Below, one piece after another: positions 44,826-56,200 of a stretch of DNA of 64,000 bases; position 1 is the first letter of the stretch; each line of letters opens with the position of its first letter. Both the position numbers and the translations under genes were made by a program. Source of the stretch: Euryodendron excelsum (lineage: Eukaryota > Streptophyta > Magnoliopsida > Ericales > Pentaphylacaceae); NCBI GenBank assembly GCA_033060915.1, contig CM065397.1, forward strand, positions 18,941,001-19,005,000, read 5' to 3'. The notes below the pieces were generated by a model, which was not told where the DNA came from, did not search any database, and saw only the letters and a list, made by a program, of their open reading frames with translations.

Positions 44826-46048
44826 CCGATTCCAATTCCAATTCCAATCCCTCTCTCGAGACAGTTGATTCCTCGAGACGGTAATTCTATTATCTGACAC
44901 ATTTTTCAAAGAAAATCTCTTCGGAATGGTAAGTCCCTTTAAACCTGTCGACCGGGACGAGACCCCAAGTCCCTTAGATGGTAGAACGGTCCACTTTTAG
45001 CGCCTGCTAGCCCGCTAATACAGAAATGTCCATTTAGGCATGCCTTTCGAGAAAGTTGATTCTCAGGCACTAAGTCCCTTTAGCAGCTTCCCACGATCAG
45101 ACAGTCTCAAGAATGATCGCGAACTGTCAGAGTAGCAAAAATACTCATAAACATCGCAACCGTTAGAGTAGCGAAAATACTCGCAAACAGGTCGATATAG
45201 GAAATTGCCATCAAACCCTTGTATCACGAGACTGCCGTCAGAGTGGCGGAAACACTCAAAACCCAGGTTAACACTAGTGCCTGCTAGCCCACTTCGGTGA
45301 AAAATGACCGAACTGTCCCTAGGGCCATTTTTTGGCACGTTTCTCGAGAACATGCCTAAGTTCTCAGAATGGTAAGTTCACCCTTCCAAGATTGTCTTAA
45401 AGTCAATTCGACATGATTAGGTGCCCTCCAGTCAGTTTCGAGTCAATTCTGAGACTTTTCGGTCAAGATGACCATTTTGCCCTTAGGCATCCAAATGCCT
45501 CGAGAACCACACCGGCCCTGGGTATTAAATTGGTAACCTCTCGATAATGCTTCCTATAGTATTCCCAACTTTCTTTTATTTTTTCGGATCATTCCGAGTC
45601 AGTTCCAGCAAACCCGGTGCAAAATGATCGTTTTGCCCTTGGTGGGCCGGTCACCTTTTCCGAACACACTGGCTCTGGGTATCAAACCGGCAACCATTGG
45701 GAACATTCTAAATAATGTTTCCAAATCTCGAATATTCTTCTAAGACATTCTGAGTCCATCTCGGTAGCTTTCTAGCTTGGTTAACCGTTTTGCCCCTAAT
45801 GGCCTGGTCAACCCCTCTAACACATTCTATCCTCATTTTTCAAGTCAAATACCTCTGGGATACTGTTTTAAGTGTTCTTGCCTTTTTCTAGCCTTCTGGG
45901 TCAATCTCGGTCCCTTAAATCCTTTCCGAACTTTTCGGAGCCACTCTTAGTGAAGCCAGGCTAAAAATTGTATGATAGTCACTAGTACAGACGTCCAAAT
46001 CTTCTCAAGATATGTTGCTTGCTGACCTTAAAACTTTCCTAACTGGCT

Positions 46049-46121
46049 AGTGGCACCAAGCCAAGAAATGGCCTGGCGCCACTGCTAGTAGCACCAAGAG
46101 GCAATTTGGTCTGGCGCCACT
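46049..46121 (+). promoter_or_regulatory. Tandem stem-loops upstream of the TATA box in LTR A
   Basis: AGTGGCACCAAGCCA (46049-46063) pairs with TGGCCTGGCGCCACT (46069-46083) with three mismatches. A second pair, AGTAGCACCAA and TGGCGCCACT, spans 46087-46121. The TATA box is 29 bp further on. LTRs B and C have stem-loops in the same place. Confidence 0.7.
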
Positions 46122-46149
46122 GCAACAGGTGCTAGGTCTATCCCATCTC

Positions 46150-46157
46150 TATAAATA
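46150..46157 (+). promoter_or_regulatory. TATA box of giant LTR A
   Basis: TATAAATA about 1.8 kb into the LTR, followed by a typical transcribed leader. The equivalents on the minus strand are CTATGAATACAA at 56331-56342 in B and TATAAATA at 61960-61967 in C. Confidence 0.7.
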
Positions 46158-49100
46158 CAGAACCTCCTCTAGTATGAAAGAGGTCCGCAAACTCAATTTG
46201 AAAACCCTAATATTCAATATACAGAACTCATAGCCTCCCTAAACCCTAGCTTCTCTAGGTTTTCCAAACCTTAGCCACCATACACAAACCTTAGCCTCTT
46301 ATACACTCATATACACTCCTATATACTTATACGTTAGCCTCCAACCCTCCATTGAAGACTTGGATTGCTACAACTACAAGTTTTAAAGATTAAAGAGAAG
46401 CCCTCGAAGACTGAAGCGAAGACCGAAGAAAGGCAAGAAAAGCAAGGCGCGCCAAGCCAAACGAAGTAAACAAGACATAAGGTAGGTTTTCTCTTTAAGT
46501 TTCTGCACTTCCCCCTCTCTCTTCTCCCTCCTAACCCACTTGGGTTTTCCCCTATTTTAATCTCCCATCTTCTTCCCCCCTTTCTTTGCATGCTTGAAAC
46601 AAGGGGGATTCCCGGTTCATGTGTAGGATTAGCCTCTTGAAAGTCACCATGTCGGGGGCTTACTTTTAGTCTAACCGGAGACCACGTGGGTTCGGCCCCC
46701 TTGATTATGTGGTGAAGCCTTAACCTTGTATGTTCACGACCCCAATCTGCATTGTGCATATCATTATCTTGCATTATTCCAAAAATCGTTTTCAAACTTG
46801 TTTTCAGAGCTTACATTAAACTTGTTTTCAAAATTGCATCAAAGTCTTCTTTTTCAAAATCACACTCCTAGGGTGATTCTAGCCTTTCCATGGCTAGGAT
46901 TGCTTTAGAAAAGTGTTACATTTAAAGTGACCAATATGGTCCATATTTTAAACTCCTTGTTGTTTTCAAAACCACTTTCTTAAAGTGGTTCTAACCCTCT
47001 TATGGTTAGAATCGTTTTAGGAAAGTAAGACATTTATATACTTTCCAAAAAGCTCTCTTTTCAAAATTCTCCTCCTAAAAATCTCTTTTCCAACATGCTT
47101 TTCATAAACTCTCTTTAAATTCCTTTCCAAAATTGTTTTCTAAAAACTCTTTTCAAAATCTATTTTCCAAAATTTCTCTTTTCAACTCCTTTAAAAAACA
47201 CTCTCCTCAAAATTCACTTTCCTAAAAACTCTTTCTAAAAAGCTTCTTCCAAAATCTTGTTTTCAAAACTCTTTCAAAGTTTTACTTTCCAAAAACTTCC
47301 TTCCTAACATTCTTTTCAAAACACATTTTCTAAAAACTCCTCTTTAGAATCTTCCTCCAAAATCTTCGCTTCCAAAAATTCACTTTCCAAAATTTCCTTT
47401 TCTTGGTGCCCAAGTCAAGTCCTAGAACCACAATTAGGAAACCTTACTTTTCCTTCCCAAAAATATGACTTTCAAACTTACCATAAACCTAGGTTTCCAA
47501 AATCTCCCTTTTCATATCCAAACTATACATATCTCCAAAACCTATTTTCTACGTCAAAACTATAGTCTTCCAAATTTAGGGTTTCTAAAATTTTCCTTTC
47601 CAAATCCTTGCCCAAATCCAATCTTCCCTTTAGGACACCAAATCCAATCTCCTGTTTAGGAAACTAGATCCTATCTTCCATTTTTAGAAACAAAATCAAA
47701 ACATCTCTTTTTAGAAACAAAATCTAATCCTTTGTTTTAGAAAATAGGAATCTTAACCCTTCCTAGTCCAAATTTTCCCTAATTCAAATCCTTCCTAATC
47801 TTCTACTTTTCCAAATTTTAAGTTTCCAAAACTTAAACATAAAAATCTTTCCTAAATTTTAAAATTCAACTTCCACATTTTTTCTAATTCAACCCTTTCC
47901 TAATTCTACTCCTTTTCAAGTCTTAACTTTCCAAATCTTAGTTTCTAAATCTTTCTTAAACTTAAACCTTTTCTAATCTCAAGATTTTCTAAAACTCAAA
48001 CTCTAAAACTTTCTAAATTTCAAATCTTTCCAAATTCAAAATTTTCTAAATTCAAAACTTTCTTAAGTTAAATCTTTCTAAACTCCTAAACTTTCTAAAC
48101 CCTAAACTTTCTAAATTTTAAATCTTTCCAAATCTAAAACTTTCTAAACTCAAAACTTTCTTACTTTCAAAACTTTCCTATTTCAAAACATTCCAAACTC
48201 AAAACTATATTATTTCGAAAACTTTCTAAATTCGAAACTTTCTCAAGTCAAAACTTTCCTAAATTGATTTTTCTAAAGTGAAACCTCTTCCTAATTTCAA
48301 AACTTTCCTAATTCGAAAACTTTCCGAAAATGAAAACTTCCTAATTCGAACACTTTTCTAAATTGAAACTTTTCTAAAACGAAACTTTCCAAAAATGAGA
48401 CTTTCCTAATTCGAAATTTCCCTAAACCAAAACTTTCCTAAAACAGAACTTTCCTAATTCGAAACCTTTCCTAAAATGAAACTTTCCTGAAATGACATTT
48501 TCATATTTTTTAAACTTTCCTAATTCGAGCCTTTCCTAAATTCAATCTTTCCCCAAGCTTCCAAGTCCAACATTCGAGTCAAATCTTTTCTAAAACCCTT
48601 CCAAGTCAAGTCATATCTTTCTTAAATTTCAAGTCTTTCCTAAGTCTCATCTTTCCTAAGTCTAGGTTTCCTAAAATTAAGCTTTCCAGAACTATTCTTT
48701 TCAAATCTTCCAATCAAAGATCAAAGTCCAATCCTTTCAATTCCAATTTCTAATTTCCAATCCTCTATTCTAAGTTCAAATCAAATCCTTTTTCAAATCT
48801 TCAGTTCTAAGCTTAAATCAAAATTTTTTATTTTCTATCGGACTCTTGTCTGAACTACGACTGATCTGATTCTTCCAAAAGGATACGTAGGCAACCCTCA
48901 TGGGTGTGGTCACAACATTTTTCAAATTTCTAATTCCATAACTTCTTTCAAATCTCCAATTCTACGATCTTCTTCAAGTTTCCAATTCTATGTTCCATTT
49001 CCAATTTCTAATTCCAAGAATCTATTTTCAAATCTCAATTTCCAAATTCTAAAACTTTCCAATTTCAAATCTATCTTTTCAAATCTTTTTTAAAATCAAA

Positions 49101-49689
49101 TCAATTTCTTTTCAAAATCTATTTTCAAATCAAATCTTCCTCTTGCATTTGCATATCATGCATCATGTCTTTTTAAACATTCTTTTTCGAAGTGAATAGG
49201 ATTGAATAGTTTATTAGTTGAAGACTCGCATAGGTGAATCTAGGGTAAATAGACATGTAGGTACCGCAAGGGCAGGGTAGGATGATGGCTCAGTACGTCT
49301 TCCCTACACGTAACCAACCTCCGAACCTAGAACCACTGTTTTCAAAGGCCAAAATGGAGTTATTTTTCAAAAAGGGTTTAAATGTTTTCCAAAGGTTACC
49401 AAACAACCTGTTTTCTTAAAAACCCTCTCTTGAGGAGGTATTTTTAAAATCGTTTTCAAAAACCCTAAGTGTAGTCTTCGGATTATGCTTAGTTTTTAGG
49501 TGACCTAACTCACCTTAATCAAGTTAGGTGGCGACTCCAAATGTTTTCCAAAAGCCCTTTATTCAAATCTATTTTCAATTCAAACCTAGTCGCACTCATT
49601 CTTCTAGGAGGGTGAGTTCTAACGAGAGAGTACAGTATTTTTCCCGCTTGTGTGTGTATTCCTCGAGTACGAAAAATCTGGGCATGACA

Positions 49690-50150
49690 AATAAGATATA
49701 GCATAGCCGACACAGGACAAGATCAGTAAAAAAATTGAGAAGAAAGATGGGCGTGAAAGCAAGAAGCCCAAGTATGAGGAGAACAACAATAATCGAGGTA
49801 AGAAGATGATAGAAGGGGTCAACACATTCTTCAAGGACCTAATTTATAAGATTTTGCCTCAAATATGGGACAAAACCTTCTTTAAGTGGCCCCCAAAGTT
49901 AGGAGGTGACCCTACCGCTCGAGACCAAGGGAAGTTCTATTCTTACCATAAGGAAAAGGGGCATCAGATGGAGAATTGTCGAAATCTTAAGAACCACTTG
50001 GAGGAATTGGCGAAGGCAGGACATCTCGACCAATATATTGATGGGGAGAAGATGAAGTGAGAGGCAAGGCAGGCAAAGTAGGAAGTTGTTTGTAGAAAGA
50101 AGTCAGAACAAAACCTACCCAGGTAATTAATGTCCTCCATAGATCAGCAG
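49690..50150 (+). pseudogene. Tat copy 2 gag, 3' part with zinc knuckle
   Basis: Resumes gag after giant LTR A. FYSYHKEKGHQMENC (about 49936-49980) is the nucleocapsid zinc knuckle with its first cysteine lost. LKNHLEELAKAGHLDQYI, the conserved Gag C-terminal helix of Tat elements, follows. It runs into the protease region. Confidence 0.8.
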
Positions 50151-50720
50151 AATCAGCAACAATAGACCCACACAGATACCGGGTGGAGATCCAGAAAGCA
50201 GCACACCTCAAAGAGGTAATGTAGTTGGAAACCCTAAACAAAAAGGTAAAGGTCGACAGCAGTGCTGAGGCCATAACCTTCACCGATAGTGACTTGGTAG
50301 GGGTGCAACTGCCACACAATGACGCGTTGGTGGTAAAGCTATGATTGGAGGATTGTGACGTGAAAAGGCTGCTGGTGGATCAGGAAAGCTCCTCCAAAGT
50401 CATGTACTACGACCTCTTCAAAAAGCTGAGACTAAAGAATTCCGACCTCTAACCATCTTTGAACCCCCTGATTGGATTCAGCTCGGACCTAGTTTGGCCG
50501 CTGGGAAAGGTAACTATCTTGGTTACTATAGGAGGGATCACTATTCAGACAGAGTTCCAGGTGGTTAATGTGCCTTCCCCCTACAATGCAATCATGGGTT
50601 GGACATGGTTGCACCTCATGAAAGCCATACCTTCATCATATCATCAGTTGATCCGTTTCCCAACTCCAGGAGGAGTAGAAGAGGTAAAAGGGGACCAAGT
50701 AGCAACTAAGTAGTGTTTCC
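50151..50720 (+). pseudogene. Tat copy 2 aspartic protease region
   Basis: Encodes KRLLVDQESSSKVMYYDLF near 50359-50415. The active-site glycine seen in copy 1 (DQGSS) is glutamate here, so the protease is inactive. QVVNVPSPYNAIMGWTWLH near 50550-50610 is the C-terminal block. Confidence 0.82.
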
Positions 50721-51776
50721 TGACGGCATGCGCCACGAAGAAAAAGACGAAAAAGTTCAGATGATGGAACTCCATGATGACACACCCACAATTGATGATG
50801 TCGGGCTATTACCAAAGAACAAGGCCGTTAAGGACTTCAAAAAGGTTTATATAGATCGACATAACGAGAAACAAGTACTTCGTTCTTGGCACCTCGCTGC
50901 CCAAATCAGAAGAGAAATCATTGATCAATCTATTGATAGAGTACATGAAAATATTTACCCGGACACCATATGACATGCCAGGAATTAATCCAGATGTAGC
51001 TTGCCACAAATTTAGTGTGGACCCACAATACCGACCCGTGGTTTAGAAGGGGAGAATAGCAGCTACTCAACATGTGGATGTAGTGATCGAAGAAGTTAAC
51101 AGACTCCTTGAAGCAGGGGTAATGAGGGAAGTCCACTACCCACATTGGCTCTCCAACACAATGGTGGTAAAGAAGAAGAATGGCAAGTGGAGGGTTTGTG
51201 TTGACTTTACCGACTTGAATAAAGCAGACCCTAAAGACCATTCTCCTCTTCCAAAGATCGACCTGCTCGTGGATGTAATAGCTGGATTTGAGAGGATGAG
51301 TTTTCTCGATGCCTATTACGAGTACCATCAGATCCCGTTTTATAGAAAGGACCAAAAAAAGACTGCTTTCACACCTCGAGGGGTATTTTCTGTTACAAAG
51401 TCATGCCCTTTGGTTTGAAGAATGCAGGCGCTACCTATCAAAGATTGGTCACCAAAATGTTTAAGCAACATGTCGACAACACTGTTGAAGTATACAACGA
51501 TGACATGGTGATCAAAAGTAAAGTCGGCACATTACACTTGGCCGATCTAAAAGAAGTGTTTAACATCCTCAAAAACTATAAGATAAGGTTGAATGCCTCT
51601 AAATGCATGTTTGGGGTAAGCTCTGGGAAGTTTCTTGGATTTTTAGTTACACACCAGGGAATCGAAGTGGATCCGCATAAGATAAGTGCAATCCAAAATA
51701 TCAAAGGTCCAAAGAACATCATAGAAGTCCAAAAGTTGACTGGAATGGCAGCAGCTCTCAACCGGTTTATCAGTTG
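50721..51776 (+). pseudogene. Tat copy 2 reverse transcriptase
   Basis: RT signatures in order: HYPHWLSNTMVVKKKNGKWR, VCVDFTDLNKADPKD, SFLDAYYEYHQIPF, then after a frameshift MPFGLKNAGATYQRLVTKM and VEVYNDDMVIKS. The motif is YNDD where copy 1 has YIDD. The linker upstream (50721-51060) is broken by stops. Confidence 0.9.
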
Positions 51777-52310
51777 ATCTTTAGATAAGTGCCAGCCATT
51801 CTTCCAACTTTTGAAAAAACGGGAATAGTTCAATTGGAGTCCTGATTATGACTAGGCCCTTGCCGACTTGAAGAAATATCTTGCCTAGCCACCACTACTT
51901 TCTACCCCGCTCAAACATAAAGAGCTTTATCTCTATTTAGCAGTATTAGACCACGCAGAAAGTGCCATCTTACTTTGTTAGCAAGACAGGCAACAGATGT
52001 CAGTCTATTATATTAATAAAACTCTTCTGGGGGCGGAGAGCAGATATCTGCCATTGGAGAAATTGGCCCTAGCATTAGTAATGGCGTCACGTAAGTTGGT
52101 GAACTACTTCAGGGCCCATACCATTAACGTCCTTACAAATCATCAACTTAAGCCACTCCTCAGAAGAGCAGATTTCTCGGGAAGACTAGCAAAATAGATG
52201 TTGGAGCTGGGAGAGTTTGACATCAAATTTCAACCTAGGTCAACAGTAAAATGTCAGGTACTTTCTGATTTTATTGCTGAATTTTCTATTGAACTGCCCT
52301 AAGAAGCCAT
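51777..52310 (+). pseudogene. Tat copy 2 RNase H (first domain)
   Basis: Encodes ELYLYLAVLDHAESAILLC, then VYYINKTLLGAESRYLPLEK and LTNHQLKPLLRRADFSGRLA, equivalent to 1664-1242 of copy 1. Several in-frame stops occur. Confidence 0.85.
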
Positions 52311-52800
52311 TCAAACATCTGATGCCGATCAACCAAGTTACGACCCCCTCTTGGAATTATGGGAGATTGTTGATCATTGGAAGTTCTTTGTCGATGAAGC
52401 ATCTAACGATAAGGGGGCCAGATCGGGCATAGTCCTAATCACGCCAGATGGCATGACACTGGAGCAGGCTATAAAGTTAGAGTTTATTACATTGAATAAC
52501 GAGTCAGAATATGAGGCTCTGCTCGCCAGCCTGCGCTGAGCTATAGAGCTTAAGATTGCCGAGATAGTCATCTATTCAGATTCCCAATTGATGGTTAATC
52601 AGATTATGGGTAAGTATGCGGCAAAAAATGACAAGATGGCGTAGTACTTGACAAAAGCAAGAAAGTTGCTGGGCAAATTCAGTAAATTCAAGCTCCATCT
52701 AATCAGCCGCGATAGTAATGCCTATGTCGATGCCTTAGTAACACTAACGGCCCTGAAGTCGAGATCGAAGAGAACTATTTATGTAGAGACACTGCTTAGC
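52311..52800 (+). pseudogene. Tat copy 2 archaeal-type RNase H (second domain)
   Basis: WKFFVDEASNDKGARSGIVL holds the first catalytic aspartate. LEFITLNNESEYEALLASLR holds the helix with the conserved glutamate. SDSQLMVNQIMGKYAAKND and FSKFKLHLISRDSNAYVDAL complete the fold. This extra RNase H is diagnostic for the Tat lineage. A stop at about 52537 and others break it. Confidence 0.88.
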
Positions 52801-53239
52801 CCAAGCATATTTCAAGAAGAAGTGCAAGCTTTGGTTATTGAGCAATTCGGGCCCTCCTGGATGGACCCGATCATCTCCTACCTTGATAGGGATGAGTTGT
52901 CGGAAGACAAGAACGAGGCTAGAAGAATCAAGCACAAGTCATTAAAGTACTGGTTATCACCTAACAACGAACTATATAAAAGTTCATTCACTGGCCCCTA
53001 TCTGCATTGTGTCCACCCTAACAAAATGCAGGGTAACCTACTTGAAATTCATGAAGGTATCTATGGGAGTCACGTCGGCGAAATATCTCTTGCGTATCAA
53101 GTTGTTTCTTAGGGCTATTGGTGGCCCTATATGCAGAAAGATGCTGTCTAGTATGTTTTGAAATGTGAAAAGTGTCAGAAGTTTTCGCCGATAATTCACC
53201 AGCCCGTCGAGGACCTCACAACTATTACCAGCTCATGGC
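52801..53239 (+). pseudogene. Tat copy 2 integrase, N-terminal zinc-binding part
   Basis: Contains EIHEGIYGSHVG and, after a stop, CEKCQKF, the HHCC zinc-binding site, followed by the conserved linker HQPVEDLTTIT. Giant LTR B interrupts just before the first catalytic aspartate. Confidence 0.85.
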
Positions 53240-56200
53240 TATCGCGCCGAGCTTTTTCGCACTCGAGGAATACACACACAAGCGGGAAAAATACTGTACT
53301 CTCTCGTTAGAACTCATTCTCTAAGAAGAATGAGTGTAACTATGTTTGAATTGAAAATCTATTTGAATAAAGGGCTTTTGGAAAACAATTTGGAGTCACC
53401 ACCTAACTTGATTAAGATGAGTTAGGTCACCTAAAAACTAAGCACAATCCGAAGACTACACTTAGGGTTTTTGAAAACGATTTTGAAAATACTTCCTCAA
53501 GAGAGGGTTTTTAAGAAAACAGGTTGTTTGGTAACCTTTAAAAAATATTTAAGCCCTTTTTTGAAAACAAACTTCATTTTGGTCTTGCGAAAACAGTGAT
53601 TCTAAGTTCGGAGGTTGGTTATGTGTAGGGAAGACGCACTAAGCCATCACCCTACCCCGCCCTTGCGGTACCTACATGTCTATTCACCCTAGATTCACCT
53701 ATGAGAGCCTACGATTAATAAATGTCCAATTCTATCCACTTTAGAAAATAATTTTTAGAAAGATATGATGCATGATATGTAATTGCAAGAGAGAAAATTG
53801 AAAAATAGATTTAAAAAGAAATTAATTTGATTTAAGAAGAAATTTGAAAAGATAGATTTGAAATTGGAAAGTTTTAGAAATTGAAAATAGAGATTTGAAA
53901 ATAGAAATTTGGAATTGGAAGTTTGAAATAGATCATGGAATTGGAAGTTGGAAAAAGTTGTGGAAATAGAAGTTTGAAAAAGGTGGTGACCGCACCCATG
54001 AGGGTTGCCTGCGTATCCTTTTTGAGGAATCAGGTTAGTCGTAGTTTGAACAAGAGTCCGATAGAAAATAAAAGGTTTGATTTGAAAAAGATTTTATTTG
54101 AAAAAGGGTTTGATTGAAACTTAGAATAGAATATTGGAATTTGGAATTTGGAATTGAGAAGATTGGACTTTGATTTGGAGATATAGAACTTAGAAGAAAG
54201 ATTTGGACTTGTTTTGGAAAGATTGAGATTTAGGAAACCTAGACTTAGGAAAGATAGGATTTAGGAAGGACTTGAGATTAAGAAAGATTTAACTTGAATG
54301 TTGAACTTGGAAGATTAAGGAAGTTGAAGTTTAGGAAAGATTCAAATTAGGAAATATTCGAATTAGGAAAGTTTCATTTTAGGAAAGTTTCGTTTTAGGA
54401 AAGTTTTGTTTTAGGAAAGTTTCGATTTAAGAAAGTTTTGAAATAAGAAAAGTTTTGAAATAGGAAAGGTTTCATTTTAAGTAAGTATTGGAATTGGAAA
54501 GTTTTGAATTTAGAATGTTTTGAAATAAAGAAGTTTTGAAAGTAAGAAAGTTTTGAGTTTAGAAAATTTTAGATTTGGAAAGATTTGAAATTGAGGAAAG
54601 TTTAGAATTTTAAAAAGATTCAAAGTTTGAGTTTTAGAAATTCTTAAAATTAGGAAAGGTTTGAATTTAAGAAAGATTTGAAGATTTGAATTTGGAAAGT
54701 TGAATTTTAGAAAGGTATGGAATTAGAAAAGGGCTGAAATTGGAAGCTTAAAGTTTAAGGAAAGATTTAAAAGTTTAAGTTTTGGAGACTTAAGATTTAG
54801 GAAAGTATGAGATTAAGAAGGAGTGGATTAAGAAAGGTTTAGACTAGGAAGGATTAAGATTCCTATTTTCTAAAACAAAGGATTGGATTTTATTTCTAAA
54901 AACGGAGGATTGGATCTAGTTTCCTAAATGTGGGATTGAATTTGGTTTCTTAAAGGGAAGATTGGATTTGGCATTGATTTGAAAGGTGAAGTTTTAGAAA
55001 CTCTAGATTTTGAAGACTATAGTTTTGATGTAGAAGATAGATTTTGGAAACCTAGGTTTTAAGGCCAAAATAGAGAATTGAAAATCATGTTTTTGGAAAG
55101 GAAAATTAGGGTTTCCTAATTGTTAGTTCTAGGGCTTGACTTAGGCTCTAAGGAAAGAGATTTTAGAAAATAAAATTTTTGGAAAGAAAAACTTTTTGGA
55201 AGGAGATCTTAAAAAGGAGTTTTTTTGGAAAGTGAACTTGAGAGGAATTTTAGAAAGAAAATTTTGAAGAGAGCTTTTTTGGAAAGGAGTTTAAAAAGAT
55301 GTTTTGAAAAATAGATTTTTGAAGGGAATGTTTTGGAAAACAATTTTGGAAAGGAATTTTGAAAAGGAGATTGAAGAGAATTTTTAGAAAGTGTATTGGA
55401 AAAAGAGATTTTTAGAAAGAGAGATTTGAAAAGAGAGTTTTTAGAAAGTATATAAAATATCTTACTTTCCTAAAGCGATTCTAGCCATAAGAATGTTAGA
55501 ACCGCTTTAAGATAGTGATTTTGAAAACAACAATGATTTGAAAATATGGACCATATTGGTCATTTTAAATATGACACTTTCCTAAAGCAACCCTAGCCAT
55601 GGAAAGGCTAGAATCACCTTAGGATTGTGGTTTCAAAAACAAGTTTTGAAGAAGAAGATTTTTAACATGAGTTTTGAAAACAGTTTTGATGCAAGTTTTG
55701 AAAACAAGTTAGAAAATAAATTTTGGAGGAATGCAAGATCATGATATGCACAATGCAAGTTAGGGTCATGAACATACAAGTTTAAAGGCTTCACCACATA
55801 ATCAAGGGGGCCGAACCCAAGTGGTCTCCGGTTAGACTAAAAGAAAGCCCCTGACATGGTGACCTCCAATAGTCTAATCTTACACATGGACCGGGAATCT
55901 CTTGTTTCAAGCATGCAAGAAGGGGGGGGGGGGGAAGAAGATGGGGGATTAAAATAGAAGAAAACCCAAGTGGGTTCGGAGGGAGAAGAAAGAGGGAGAA
56001 GATGCGTAAACTAAAATAGAGAGCCTACATTGTATCTTCTTTATTTTGCTTCGGTTTTCGCTTCAGTCTTCGTCTTGATCTTCGGGAACTTGTCTTGATC
56101 TTCGAGAGCTTCGGGTTGCAGCACTTCAAGTCTTCAATGGAGGCTTGAGAGGTTAATGTATGAGTGTATATGAGTGTATGGGAGTGTATGGGAGCTAGGG

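Larger units (their letters stand above)
44362..49689 (+). repeat. Giant solo LTR A (5.3 kb)
   Basis: Begins TGTAAGCACCCTATTTTTG and ends CTCGAGTACG...GGGCATGACA. Flanking 5-mers aagaa (44357-44361) and aataa (49690-49694) and comparison with Tat copy 1 fix both borders exactly. No protein domain is visible. In order it has a 45-bp minisatellite (44566-44825), a region of TTTTCGG/CCGGT-type motifs, two stem-loops (46049-46121), a TATA box (46150-46157), a GA-rich leader, about 2.1 kb nearly free of G (47040-49150) and a conserved 3' block with GGATACGTAGGCAACCC. Two inverted relatives are at 53240 and 58769. A solo LTR of a Tat/Ogre-type giant-LTR element is the best reading. Confidence 0.8.

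Noticed and set aside
44476..44909. Several long ORFs with repeated ERGLTVFGKTC-like units that look like a repeat protein
   Set aside because: They are translations of the 45-bp minisatellite in three frames; because 45 is divisible by three, every frame repeats. No start context or homologue supports a gene.
46334..46795. 153-codon minus-strand ORF in LTR A
   Set aside because: Antisense to the LTR leader, no domain, broken in the homologous parts of B and C.
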